Positions 27,699-35,675 of a DNA stretch of 64,000 nucleotides are shown in pieces. The position numbers and the translations under genes are program-made. Origin of the DNA: Methylobacterium gossipiicola. GTDB taxonomy: Bacteria; Pseudomonadota; Alphaproteobacteria; Rhizobiales; Beijerinckiaceae. The notes under the pieces are model-generated. The model was not told the origin of the DNA, did not search any database, and saw only the letters and a program-made list of their open reading frames with translations. The stretch's first letter is position 1. Every line of letters starts with the position of its first letter. Location of the stretch: positions 62,001 through 126,000 of the forward strand of contig NZ_FOPM01000005.1 of NCBI RefSeq assembly GCF_900113485.1, read 5' to 3'.

Positions 27699-28256
27699 AT
27701 GGTCGCAGCCGATAAGACGCGAAGCTTCATTCCCCTGCGGATCGCGGTGCTGACGGTGTCGGACACCCGTTCCCTTGAGGACGACCGCTCGGGCGACACC
27801 CTGCGGGATCGGCTCACGGCGGCGGGGCACAGCCTCGCCGCGCGGGCCGTCGTGCCGGACGAGATCGACCGTATCCGGGGGCAGGTCGAGGCCTGGTCGC
27901 GGGACCCTGCCGTCGACGTGGTCCTCACCACGGGCGGCACCGGCTTCACCGGCCGCGACGTGACTCCGGAGGCCCTCGAACCGTTGTTCGAGAAACGGAT
28001 GGACGGCTTCTCGGCGGTGTTCCACCGCATCTCCTACGACAAGATCGGCACCTCGACGCTGCAATCCCGGGCGACGGCCGGAGTCGTGAATGCGACGTAC
28101 GTGTTCGTCCTACCCGGCTCACCCGGTGCCTGTCGCGATGCCTGGGACGGGATCCTCGCCGCCCAGCTCGACTATCGCCACCGCCCCTGCAACTTCGTCG
28201 AGATCATGCCCCGCCTCGACGAACACCTGCGCCGGGGCGCCAGCCTCGAGGTTTAG
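27699..28256 (+). CDS. moaB: Molybdenum cofactor biosynthesis protein B
   Basis: A 185-residue MoaB/Mog-fold protein, which adenylates or handles molybdopterin during molybdenum cofactor synthesis. It carries the signature RIAVLTVSDTRSLEDDRSGD and the nucleotide-binding motif VVLTTGGTGFTGRDVTPEAL, followed by the SRATAGVVNATYVFVLPGSP loop. The ATG at 27699 follows a GAGAGGCG sequence. It is 26 bases downstream of the metallopeptidase gene. Several stem-loops and a tandem repeat follow the stop. Confidence 0.95.
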   Translation: MVAADKTRSFIPLRIAVLTVSDTRSLEDDRSGDTLRDRLTAAGHSLAARAVVPDEIDRIRGQVEAWSRDPAVDVVLTTGGTGFTGRDVTPEALEPLFEKRMDGFSAVFHRISYDKIGTSTLQSRATAGVVNATYVFVLPGSPGACRDAWDGILAAQLDYRHRPCNFVEIMPRLDEHLRRGASLEV

Positions 28257-28263
28257 GGGTTCC

Positions 28264-28318
28264 CAAGGAATCTCCCTCGGGCAAGGAATCTCCCTCGGGC
28301 AAGGGATCATCCCTTGGG
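28264..28318. repeat. 18-bp tandem repeats after moaB
   Basis: CAAGGAATCTCCCTCGGG occurs twice in succession (28264-28281, 28282-28299), followed by a diverged third copy (28300-28318) that forms its own stem (CAAGGGAT/ATCCCTTG). Between 28319 and 28420 further stems occur, such as CGAAGGGC/GCCCTTCG. This is the convergent space between moaB and the FadJ-like gene and probably serves as the terminator region for both. Confidence 0.7.
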
Positions 28319-28420
28319 CGGGTATCGGGCGGAGCCCGACGGAAGGCCAGGGCCAGCCCTGGACCCGCGAAGGGCTATGCCCTTCGACACCCGTTTCCCG
28401 AATAAACGATGCGCGTCGTA

Positions 28421-30625
28421 TCAGGCCGCCTTGCGAGCCGCCGCGTCGCCGTAGAACGTGCCGTCGCGCTCGGCCATATCCAGCAGGTTCTGCGGCACCG
28501 CGAAGCGCGGCCCGTGCTTGGCCTCCAGCCTCTGCGCCAGGGCCACGAAGGCCTTCGCGCCCATGAAGTCGATATACGACAGGGCCCCGCCCGTGAAAGG
28601 CGCGAAGCCGAACCCCAGGATCGAACCGACATCGGCCTCGCGCGGATCGGTGACCACGCCCTCGCCGACGGTGCGGGCCGCCTCCAGGGCCTGGACCACG
28701 AGGAGGCGCTGCTGCAACTCCTCGAAATCCACCGCCTCGGCATCGACCGGATTGGTCTGCAGCGCCTTCAGGCCGGGCCACAGGCGCTTCGGCGCGCCCT
28801 CCGGGTAATCGTAGAAGCCACGCTTGTTCTTGCGGCCGAGCCGGCCTTCGCCCTCCACCAGGGTGGTGAGCAGTGTCTTCTGCGCTGGATCGATGCTGTC
28901 GGGGCCGAGTTGCGCCTCCGTCGCCTTGACGATCTTGAGGGCGAGATCGACCGCCACCTCGTCCGTCAGGGAGAGCGGCCCCACGGGCATACCGGCCTGA
29001 CGGCCGGCATTCTCGATCATGGCCGCCGGGATGCCCTCGTTGAGCATGGTGTGGCCTTCGAGGAGGTAGGCGCCGACGCAGCGGTTGGCGAAGAAGCCCC
29101 GCGCATCGTTCACCACGATGGGGGTCTTCTTGATGGTCCGCACGTAGTCGAGGGCCGTGGCCAGCGCCGTGTCCCCGGTCTGGTCGCCCTTGATGATCTC
29201 GACCAGCATCATCTTCTCCACGGGGGAGAAGAAGTGGATGCCGACGAAGTTCTCCGGTCGGGCCGAGGTCCGGGCGAGGCCGGTGATCGGCAGGGTCGAG
29301 GTGTTGGAGGCGAAGATCGCATCAGGCCGAATGGCGGCTTCGACCTTGGCGATGACCTCGGCCTTCACCGCCGGGTCCTCGAAGACCGCTTCGATGACGA
29401 GATCGCAGGCGGCGAGGTCAGCGTAGTCGGCGCTGGTGGTGATCCGCCCCAGCAGGGCATCCCGGTCGGCGGTCTTGGCGCGGCCCTTGTTGATCTGGTC
29501 GGTGACGAGCTTGTGGGCATAGGCCTTGCCCTTCTCGGCCGCTTCCGTCGACTGATCGATGAGAACCACGTCGAGACCGGCATGGGCCGAGACATAGGCG
29601 ACGCCCGCGCCCATGAAGCCGGCGCCGACGACGCCGACCCGCTTGACGGAGGTTGGGGCCACATCCTTCGGACGGCGCGCGCCCTTGTTGAGTTCGCCCA
29701 TGGACAGGAACAGCGTGCGGATCATGGCCGCCGCTTCCTTGGAGCGCAGGATCTTGGCGAAGTACCGGCTCTCGACTCGCAGGGCGAGATCCATGGGCAG
29801 TTGCAGCCCCTCGTAGACGGCGCCCAGAATCGCCTTGGCGGCGGGGTAATTGTCATGGGTTTCGCGGCGATAGATGGCGTTGGCGGGCGGCCAGGTCATC
29901 ATGCCGGCCGGCGAATAGACCTTGCCGGACGGCGCCTTGAACTTCGGCACGTCCCACGGGGCCACGGCCGAGCCGCCGCCGAGGATCCAGGCCTTCGCCT
30001 TGCCGACGATCTCATCCTTGCCCGCGACCTCGTGCACGAGGCCCATGTTCTTCGCCATGAGGGGGCGGATCTGCTCACCCTTGAACAGCATTTGGAGGGC
30101 GTCGCCCGTCTGCATCAGGCGGGGCACGCGCTGGGTGCCGCCGGCCCCCGGAAACAGCCCGACCTTGATCTCGGGCAGGCCGACACGGGTCTTCGGATCG
30201 TCCGACAGCACCCGGTGATGGCAGGACAGGGCGAGTTCGAACGCGCCGCCGAGGCAGATGCCGTTCACCGCCGCCGCGAACGGCTTGCCGCAGGTTTCGA
30301 GTTTCCGGAACAGCAGGGTGAGCCGACGTGACTCCTCGAAGAAGTGGCGCATGGCCTCCTCTTCGCCGCGCTCGGCTTTGAGCGTCTCGAAGGCCCGACC
30401 GAGGCCCTGCAGCATGGTGAGGTCGGCGCCACCGGAAAAGTTGTCCTTGCCCGAGGTGATGACGCAACCCTTGATCGTCGGATCGGCCACCACGGCGTCG
30501 ATGACCGCATGGAGATCGTCCATCACCGCGTTGGTGAAGACGTTCATGGAGCGGCCCGGCATGTCCCAGGTCGCGAGGGCAATACCGTCGGCATCGGTCT
30601 CGAAACGAAAATTGGTGAGATCCAT
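28421..30625 (-). CDS. fadJ: Fatty acid oxidation complex alpha subunit (FadJ/FadB-like)
   Basis: A 734-residue bifunctional enzyme of beta-oxidation: enoyl-CoA hydratase (about 1-190) and 3-hydroxyacyl-CoA dehydrogenase (about 320-620). The hydratase has ITSGKDNFSGGADL and NGICLGGAFELALSC with LPEIKVGLFPGAGG. The dehydrogenase has the NAD motif RVGVVGAGFMGAGVAYVSA and the FFSPVEKMMLVEII segment. The ATG at 30625 (MDLTNFRFETDADG) fits the family. The matching thiolase and an acyl-CoA dehydrogenase lie upstream on the same strand, but a + strand EAL gene and a DUF2059 gene intervene, so this gene must have its own promoter. Confidence 0.95.
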   Translation of the reverse strand: MDLTNFRFETDADGIALATWDMPGRSMNVFTNAVMDDLHAVIDAVVADPTIKGCVITSGKDNFSGGADLTMLQGLGRAFETLKAERGEEEAMRHFFEESRRLTLLFRKLETCGKPFAAAVNGICLGGAFELALSCHHRVLSDDPKTRVGLPEIKVGLFPGAGGTQRVPRLMQTGDALQMLFKGEQIRPLMAKNMGLVHEVAGKDEIVGKAKAWILGGGSAVAPWDVPKFKAPSGKVYSPAGMMTWPPANAIYRRETHDNYPAAKAILGAVYEGLQLPMDLALRVESRYFAKILRSKEAAAMIRTLFLSMGELNKGARRPKDVAPTSVKRVGVVGAGFMGAGVAYVSAHAGLDVVLIDQSTEAAEKGKAYAHKLVTDQINKGRAKTADRDALLGRITTSADYADLAACDLVIEAVFEDPAVKAEVIAKVEAAIRPDAIFASNTSTLPITGLARTSARPENFVGIHFFSPVEKMMLVEIIKGDQTGDTALATALDYVRTIKKTPIVVNDARGFFANRCVGAYLLEGHTMLNEGIPAAMIENAGRQAGMPVGPLSLTDEVAVDLALKIVKATEAQLGPDSIDPAQKTLLTTLVEGEGRLGRKNKRGFYDYPEGAPKRLWPGLKALQTNPVDAEAVDFEELQQRLLVVQALEAARTVGEGVVTDPREADVGSILGFGFAPFTGGALSYIDFMGAKAFVALAQRLEAKHGPRFAVPQNLLDMAERDGTFYGDAAARKAA

Positions 30626-30753
30626 CGCTGATCCTCGGGTTCGGGTCGAAAATTCGGGTCGAAGAGTCGGGCCGAATGCCCTTAAGCCAATCTCAAAACT
30701 TGCGGGTGCAGACCGAGAACGCGGGGGGAGAAACCGCATTCAGGAAACTGGCG

Positions 30754-31551
30754 ATGACTGCACGGACCCGCTGCAAAGGGTGCGGCGAGGGCGCTGCCCT
30801 CGACTTCACCTTCACCATGGCGTTCCAGCCGATCCTCGATGTCGCGGCGGGCCGCGTCTGGGGCTACGAGGCCCTGGTGCGGGGCTCCGAGGGCCAGCCG
30901 GCCGGGGCCATCCTCGAACGGGTCACACCCGAGACCATCTACCGGTTCGATCAGGCGGCGCGGGTCAAGGCCATCGACCTCGCCGGGCGCCTGTTCCCGG
31001 CGGACGACCGGACCCGCCTGTCCATCAACTTCATGCCCAACGCCGTCTACGAGCCGGCGGCCTGCATTCGCTCGTCCCTCGAAGCCGCGCGCCGGGCCGG
31101 CTTCTCCCATGACCGGATCATGTTCGAGTTCACCGAGAACGAGAAGTTCCGGGACACCGCTCATGTCACGAACATCGTCACCGAGTACCGCAAGCAGGGC
31201 TTCCTCACGGCACTCGACGATTTCGGCGCCGGTTTCGCCGGCCTGAGCCTGCTGACGAACTTCCAGCCCGACCTCATCAAGATCGACATGGACCTCCTGC
31301 GCGGCATCGACACCGACCGGCGCCGGCAGGTCATCGTGGGCAACCTCATCGCCATCGCCCGCGACCTCGACATCGCGGTGATCGCCGAGGGGGTGGAGAC
31401 GGAAGCCGAACTCGCCACTTTGCGGAACCTGGGTGCGAGCCTGTTCCAGGGTTACTACTTCGCCCGACCCGCCATCGAACATCTGCCGCCCGTCACGGGA
31501 TATTCGGGGTCCACCACCACGGAGCCGACGCCCCCCCGACTCGTCGCCTGA
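30754..31551 (+). CDS. Stand-alone EAL-domain protein (cyclic-di-GMP phosphodiesterase)
   Basis: A 265-residue protein consisting almost entirely of an EAL domain. A short N-terminal cysteine pair (RCKGCGEG, residues 5-12) precedes it. The catalytic set appears complete: GYEALVRG, INFMPNA, FEFTENE, LDDFGAGFAGL, IKIDMDLL, AEGVETEAEL and FQGYYFARP. It probably hydrolyses cyclic-di-GMP; the CxxC pair might bind a metal or respond to redox state, which is my inference. I chose the ATG at 30754 with AGGAAA upstream over an ATG at 30676. It lies head-to-head with fadJ inside a beta-oxidation cluster on the opposite strand. Confidence 0.9.
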   Translation: MTARTRCKGCGEGAALDFTFTMAFQPILDVAAGRVWGYEALVRGSEGQPAGAILERVTPETIYRFDQAARVKAIDLAGRLFPADDRTRLSINFMPNAVYEPAACIRSSLEAARRAGFSHDRIMFEFTENEKFRDTAHVTNIVTEYRKQGFLTALDDFGAGFAGLSLLTNFQPDLIKIDMDLLRGIDTDRRRQVIVGNLIAIARDLDIAVIAEGVETEAELATLRNLGASLFQGYYFARPAIEHLPPVTGYSGSTTTEPTPPRLVA

Positions 31552-31631
31552 GCCCGCTCCCCGGATCGGACGAATCCGGGCCGGAGGGCAGGGGAGCGTG
31601 AGCACGGGGGAGACCGGCACGCGCCGCGATC

Positions 31632-32114
31632 CTAGCGCACCGGCGTCGGCAGGGGCGGGGTGCCGGCCTTGCTGTCGCCGGCCTGCGCGATGGCGAGCAT
31701 GTTGAGGAGCTTCGTCACCGAAGCTTGCGAGATCGCCGTGACGCTGGATGCCGGATCGGCGTTGACGGCCTGGAACTTCTGGTAGGTCTTGTCGTCGTAG
31801 ATGCCGCTGAGGTGCTTCAGCTCGTCGAGGGTAAACTTCTCGGCATAGGCTTTCGACAGACCGTCGAGCATGACCTCGCGTTGCTTGTCGAACTCGGCGC
31901 GGACCTCCTTTCGCACGGCCTCGGCCTTCTCCTCGGGCATCGTCGCGACGGTCTTCTCAAGGGCGCCGGTGAAGCCGGTCTCGAGGTTCTTGATCAGGGT
32001 CTTTTGCACCAGTTCCTTCGCCACCGACACGCGGTCAGCTGCGTCGTCGGCGCGGGCGCTGAGCGGCAGGCACAGGGCGGTGGTGAGGCAGAGGGTAGCG
32101 AGCAGGCGCGTCAT
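31632..32114 (-). CDS. Secreted DUF2059 protein
   Basis: A 160-residue protein with a signal peptide (MTRLLATLCLTTALCLPLSA, cleavage after ARA near residue 22) and an all-helical DUF2059 domain, recognisable by the FTLDELKHLSGIYDDKTYQK segment. DUF2059 proteins are periplasmic and of unknown function. The ATG at 32114 gives the signal peptide. It lies 120 bases after the thiolase gene on the same strand and may be read from the same transcript. Confidence 0.85.
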   Translation of the reverse strand: MTRLLATLCLTTALCLPLSARADDAADRVSVAKELVQKTLIKNLETGFTGALEKTVATMPEEKAEAVRKEVRAEFDKQREVMLDGLSKAYAEKFTLDELKHLSGIYDDKTYQKFQAVNADPASSVTAISQASVTKLLNMLAIAQAGDSKAGTPPLPTPVR

Positions 32115-32232
32115 GGTGGCGTCTCTTCCAGTTCTTATGGTTTGAACCCGTCGCGCGGACGCGACGGGCGCCGCCATCTACCAGTGTTTCGAGGGGTTTG
32201 GCAGTTGCCGTATCCAAAGGACCGGAAACGGA

Positions 32233-33441
32233 TCAGACCCGCTCGATGATCGTGGCCGTGCCCATGCCGGCACCGATGCAGAGTGTGACGAGGGCGCGCT
32301 CCTTCCCGGTGCGCTCCAATTCGTCGAGAACGGTGCCGAGGATCATCGCCCCGGTGGCCCCGAGGGGGTGGCCCATGGCGATGGCGCCGCCGCAAACGTT
32401 AACCTTGGCGGGATCGAGGTCGAACGCCTGCTGGAAGCGCAGGACCACGGCCGCGAAGGCTTCGTTGACCTCGAACAGGTCGATGTCGCCGAGGCCGAGG
32501 CCCGAGCGGGCCAGCACCTTGCGGGTGACGTCGACGGGGCCGGTGAGCATCAGGGCCGGGTCCGAGCCGATATTGGCGAAGGCCCGGATGCGGGCGCGCG
32601 GCTTGAGACCGGCGGCGTCCCCGGCGTCGCGCGAGCCGATGAGCACGGCGGCGGCACCATCAACGATGCCCGACGAGTTGCCGGCATGGTGGACGTGCTC
32701 CACGGCCTCGACATCCGGATGGGCATCCACGGCGACGGCGTCGAACCCACCCATCTGGCCCATCTGGATAAACGACGCCTTGAGCTGGCCCAGCGACTGC
32801 ATGTCGGTGGACGGCCGCATGTGCTCGTCCGTGGCCAACAACGTTATGCCGTTGATGTCGCGCACGGGCACCACGGCGTTGGCGAAGCGGCCTTCGGCCC
32901 AGGCGGCGGCCGAACGCTTCTGTGACTCGACGGCGTAGGCGTCGCAATCGGCGCGGGAGAAGCCATACTTGGTCGCGATGAGGTCGGCCGATACGCCCTG
33001 CGGCATGAACCACGACTTGATGGCGATGGCCGGGTCCACGGGCCACGCGCCGCCCGAGGCGCCGAGGCCGACGCGGCTCATGGATTCGACGCCGCCCCCG
33101 ATGGTCATGTCATGCTGGCCCGCCATGACCTGCGCGGCGGCGAAGTTCACGGCGTCGAGGCCCGAGGCACAGAAGCGATTGATCTGCACACCCGGCACGT
33201 GGGTGCCGTAATCGGCCACCAGGGCGGCGGCGCGGGCGATGTCGCCGCCGGCCTCACCCACGGGATCGACGCAGCCGAGGATCACGTCGTCGACGCGCTT
33301 CGTATCGAGGCCGTTGCGATCCTTCAGGGCGCGCAGCGCCACTTCGGCCAGCCGCAGGGCCGTCACCTCATGCAGCGACCCATCCGGCTTGCCGCGTCCC
33401 CGGGGGGTGCGGACGTGGTCGTAGATATAAGCCTCGGGCAT
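32233..33441 (-). CDS. fadA: Acetyl-CoA C-acyltransferase (thiolase)
   Basis: A 402-residue thiolase. The nucleophilic cysteine is in INRFCASGLDAVNFAA, the second set in FEVNEAFAAV and GGAIAMGHPLGATGAM, and the C-terminal catalytic Cys is in LCIGAGMGTA. It begins PEAYIYDHVRTPRGRGKPDG, a form found in alphaproteobacterial FadA-like thiolases that accompany a FadB/FadJ and a long acyl-CoA dehydrogenase, rather than in PhaA. It therefore most likely does the last step of beta-oxidation. It lies 160 bases after the acyl-CoA dehydrogenase on the same strand; that gap holds GC-rich stems such as TCCCCC/GGGGGA. Confidence 0.94.
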   Translation of the reverse strand: MPEAYIYDHVRTPRGRGKPDGSLHEVTALRLAEVALRALKDRNGLDTKRVDDVILGCVDPVGEAGGDIARAAALVADYGTHVPGVQINRFCASGLDAVNFAAAQVMAGQHDMTIGGGVESMSRVGLGASGGAWPVDPAIAIKSWFMPQGVSADLIATKYGFSRADCDAYAVESQKRSAAAWAEGRFANAVVPVRDINGITLLATDEHMRPSTDMQSLGQLKASFIQMGQMGGFDAVAVDAHPDVEAVEHVHHAGNSSGIVDGAAAVLIGSRDAGDAAGLKPRARIRAFANIGSDPALMLTGPVDVTRKVLARSGLGLGDIDLFEVNEAFAAVVLRFQQAFDLDPAKVNVCGGAIAMGHPLGATGAMILGTVLDELERTGKERALVTLCIGAGMGTATIIERV

Positions 33442-33602
33442 GCGCGTCCTCGCTGTCTCGACCCTAAAGACTCGGGCGTTTTTCCCCCTCGTGGGGGATA
33501 CGGGTGGGGTGGCGCCGCCAGCCTCGACCGGCTGAGGGGCACCCGACCACCCCACCGCCGGCTCCTCCCCGCGAGGAGGAGGAGAGCTTGCGTCGGCGGG
33601 GT

Positions 33603-35390
33603 CTAAAACGCCTCGGCGGCAAGCGCCATGGTCGTCTCCGACCCGGCCTTGATCCGCACCAGCCGCAGGGCCGTTTCGGGAAGCATCCGTTCCATGAAGA
33701 AGCGGCCGACCACGAGCTTGTCGGCCATCCGGTCGGACGCGGCCTCGGCTTGGCTGGCGAGCGCCGCCTTGGCGATGCGCGCCCACATGTAGCCGAGGGC
33801 CACGAGGCCGAGGAGGTGCAGATAGTCGGTGGCGCCGGCGCCGGCATTGTCGGGCTTCGAGAAGGCGTTCTGCATGAACCACATGGTGGCGCCCTGGAGA
33901 TCGTTCAGCCCGGCCTGGAGCGGGCCGACGAAGGGCTTCAAGCCCTCGTCCTCACCATGGTCCTTCACAAAGGTCTGCACCTCGGCGAGGAAGCCCATCA
34001 TGGCGCGGCCGCCGTCCTTCGGCAGCTTGCGGCCGATGAGATCCATGGCCTGGATGCCGTTGGCGCCCTCGTAGATCATGGCGATGCGAGCATCGCGCAC
34101 GAACTGCGACATGCCCCATTCCTCGATGTAGCCGTGGCCGCCGAACATCTGCTGTGCCTCGACGGCATTGGCGAAACCCTTGTCGGTCAGCACCGCCTTC
34201 ACCACCGGAGTCATCAGACCCATGTGGTCCTCGGCCCGCTGCCGCTCGGCCGCATCCTCGGAGCGGTGGCCGATATCCGCCTGGAGGGCGGTCCACAGCA
34301 TCAGGGCGCGGGCCGCTTCGTTGAAGGCGCGGATGCCCATGAGGGTGCGGCGCACGTCCGGGTGGACGATGATGGGATCCGCCGCCTTGTCGGGGGCCTT
34401 GGCGCCGGTGAGCGCCCGACCCTGAAGCCGATCCTTCGCGTACGCCACGGCGTTCTGATAGGCGACCTCGGACTGGCCGAGCCCCTGGACGCCGACGGCG
34501 AGGCGCGCCTCGTTCATCATCACGAACATGGCGTTGAGGCCGCGATTCTCCTGGCCGACGAGCCAGCCCGTGGCGCCGTCGTAGTTCATGACGCAGGTCG
34601 AATTGCCGTGGATGCCCATCTTGTGCTCGATGGAGCCGCAGGATACGCCGTTGCGGGCGCCGAGCGAACCGTCCGGATTCACCAGGAACTTCGGCACCAC
34701 GAACAGGGAGATACCCTTGGTGCCAGCCGGAGCGCCCTCGATCCGGGCGATGACGAGGTGCACGATGTTCTCGGAGAGGTCGTGTTCGCCGGCTGAGATG
34801 AAGATCTTGGTGCCGGTGAGGCTGTAGGATCCGTCGCCGTTCGGCACCGCCTTGGTCTTGAGGAGACCGAGATCCGTGCCGCAATGCGGCTCGGTGAGGT
34901 TCATGGTGCCGGTCCAGGCGCCCTCGACCATCTTGGGTAGGTAGGTCGCCTTCTGCTCGTCCGAACCGTGGACGAGGAGGGCCGCCATCGCCCCCTGGGT
35001 CAGACCCGGATACATGCTCAGCGCCAGATTGGCGCCGGAGGCGAATTCCTGAATCGCGGTGTTGAGGGTGTGGGGCAGGCCCTGGCCGCCGAATTCCTCC
35101 GGCACCGAGAGGCCCATCCAGCCGCCCTTGGCATAGGCATCGTAACCGGCGCGGTAGCCCTTCGGCGTGGTGACGCTGCCATCGGCCTGCCGGGTACAGC
35201 CCTCGCGGTCGCCGACGGCGTTGAGGGGGGCCAGCACCTCCTCGGCGAGCTTGGCGCCCTCGGTCAGCACCGCCTCGACCACATCGGGCGAGGCATCGGC
35301 GAAGCCCTTGAGATTGCTTTGACGTTGGAACCCGAGCACGTCGTTCAGAATGAACAGAACGTCCTCGACCGGCGCCTTGTAGCTCGGCAT
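33603..35390 (-). CDS. Acyl-CoA dehydrogenase, long form
   Basis: A 595-residue FAD-dependent acyl-CoA dehydrogenase, which makes the 2,3-enoyl-CoA and passes electrons to ETF. It starts MPSYKAPVEDVLFILNDVLG, typical of the roughly 600-residue group that includes the DmdC-like enzymes. TEPHCGTDLGLLKT is the FAD/substrate region, FGGHGYIEEWGMSQFVRD precedes the catalytic glutamate in MIYEGANGIQAMDLIG, and a C-terminal helical extension of about 130 residues follows. Substrate chain length is not fixed by sequence; the thiolase and FadJ-like enzyme nearby favour straight-chain fatty acids. It is divergent from the PodJ-like gene across 285 bases. Confidence 0.93.
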   Translation of the reverse strand: MPSYKAPVEDVLFILNDVLGFQRQSNLKGFADASPDVVEAVLTEGAKLAEEVLAPLNAVGDREGCTRQADGSVTTPKGYRAGYDAYAKGGWMGLSVPEEFGGQGLPHTLNTAIQEFASGANLALSMYPGLTQGAMAALLVHGSDEQKATYLPKMVEGAWTGTMNLTEPHCGTDLGLLKTKAVPNGDGSYSLTGTKIFISAGEHDLSENIVHLVIARIEGAPAGTKGISLFVVPKFLVNPDGSLGARNGVSCGSIEHKMGIHGNSTCVMNYDGATGWLVGQENRGLNAMFVMMNEARLAVGVQGLGQSEVAYQNAVAYAKDRLQGRALTGAKAPDKAADPIIVHPDVRRTLMGIRAFNEAARALMLWTALQADIGHRSEDAAERQRAEDHMGLMTPVVKAVLTDKGFANAVEAQQMFGGHGYIEEWGMSQFVRDARIAMIYEGANGIQAMDLIGRKLPKDGGRAMMGFLAEVQTFVKDHGEDEGLKPFVGPLQAGLNDLQGATMWFMQNAFSKPDNAGAGATDYLHLLGLVALGYMWARIAKAALASQAEAASDRMADKLVVGRFFMERMLPETALRLVRIKAGSETTMALAAEAF

Positions 35391-35551
35391 CTCGCAGCGT
35401 CCTTCCCGTTCCCGGTGGCCTTTGCGTTCTCGCGAATCGCCGGCCCACGGCTTTGATAGTTCACATCTAAACCATCTCGCCCGAGGCGGTAAAGTGGGGG
35501 CCGAGACAATCCCGCCCTCATTTCGGTTCCGCCCGGCGAACGGCGTCGAGG

Positions 35552-35568
35552 TTAACCAACTCTTTACC
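35552..35568 (+). promoter_or_regulatory. Candidate CtrA-type box upstream of podJ-like gene
   Basis: TTAACCAACTCTTTACC at 35552-35568 resembles the CtrA box TTAA-N7-TTAACC, with one mismatch in the second half-site (TTTA). Another TTAA occurs at 35576-35579. A GAATC site, the GANTC target of the cell-cycle methylase CcrM, lies at 35661-35665, 11 bases before the start codon. The AT-rich patch stands out in this GC-rich region. Control by CtrA is an inference from the motif and from how Caulobacter polarity genes are regulated. Confidence 0.45.
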
Positions 35569-35675
35569 AAGAATGTTAATGGTTGGGTCAGACGATGCGA
35601 TTTCGCCCCGAGCCGTCATCCCTCCAGGTCCGGTGTCGCAAATCGAGACCGGACCTCGCCGAATCAGGTTAGACG

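Noticed and set aside
33442..33602. Mobile repeat between thiolase and acyl-CoA dehydrogenase
   Set aside because: GC-rich stems such as TCCCCC/GGGGGA and CTCCTC/GAGGAG are present, but I find no second copy in the window, so I cannot call it a dispersed repeat.
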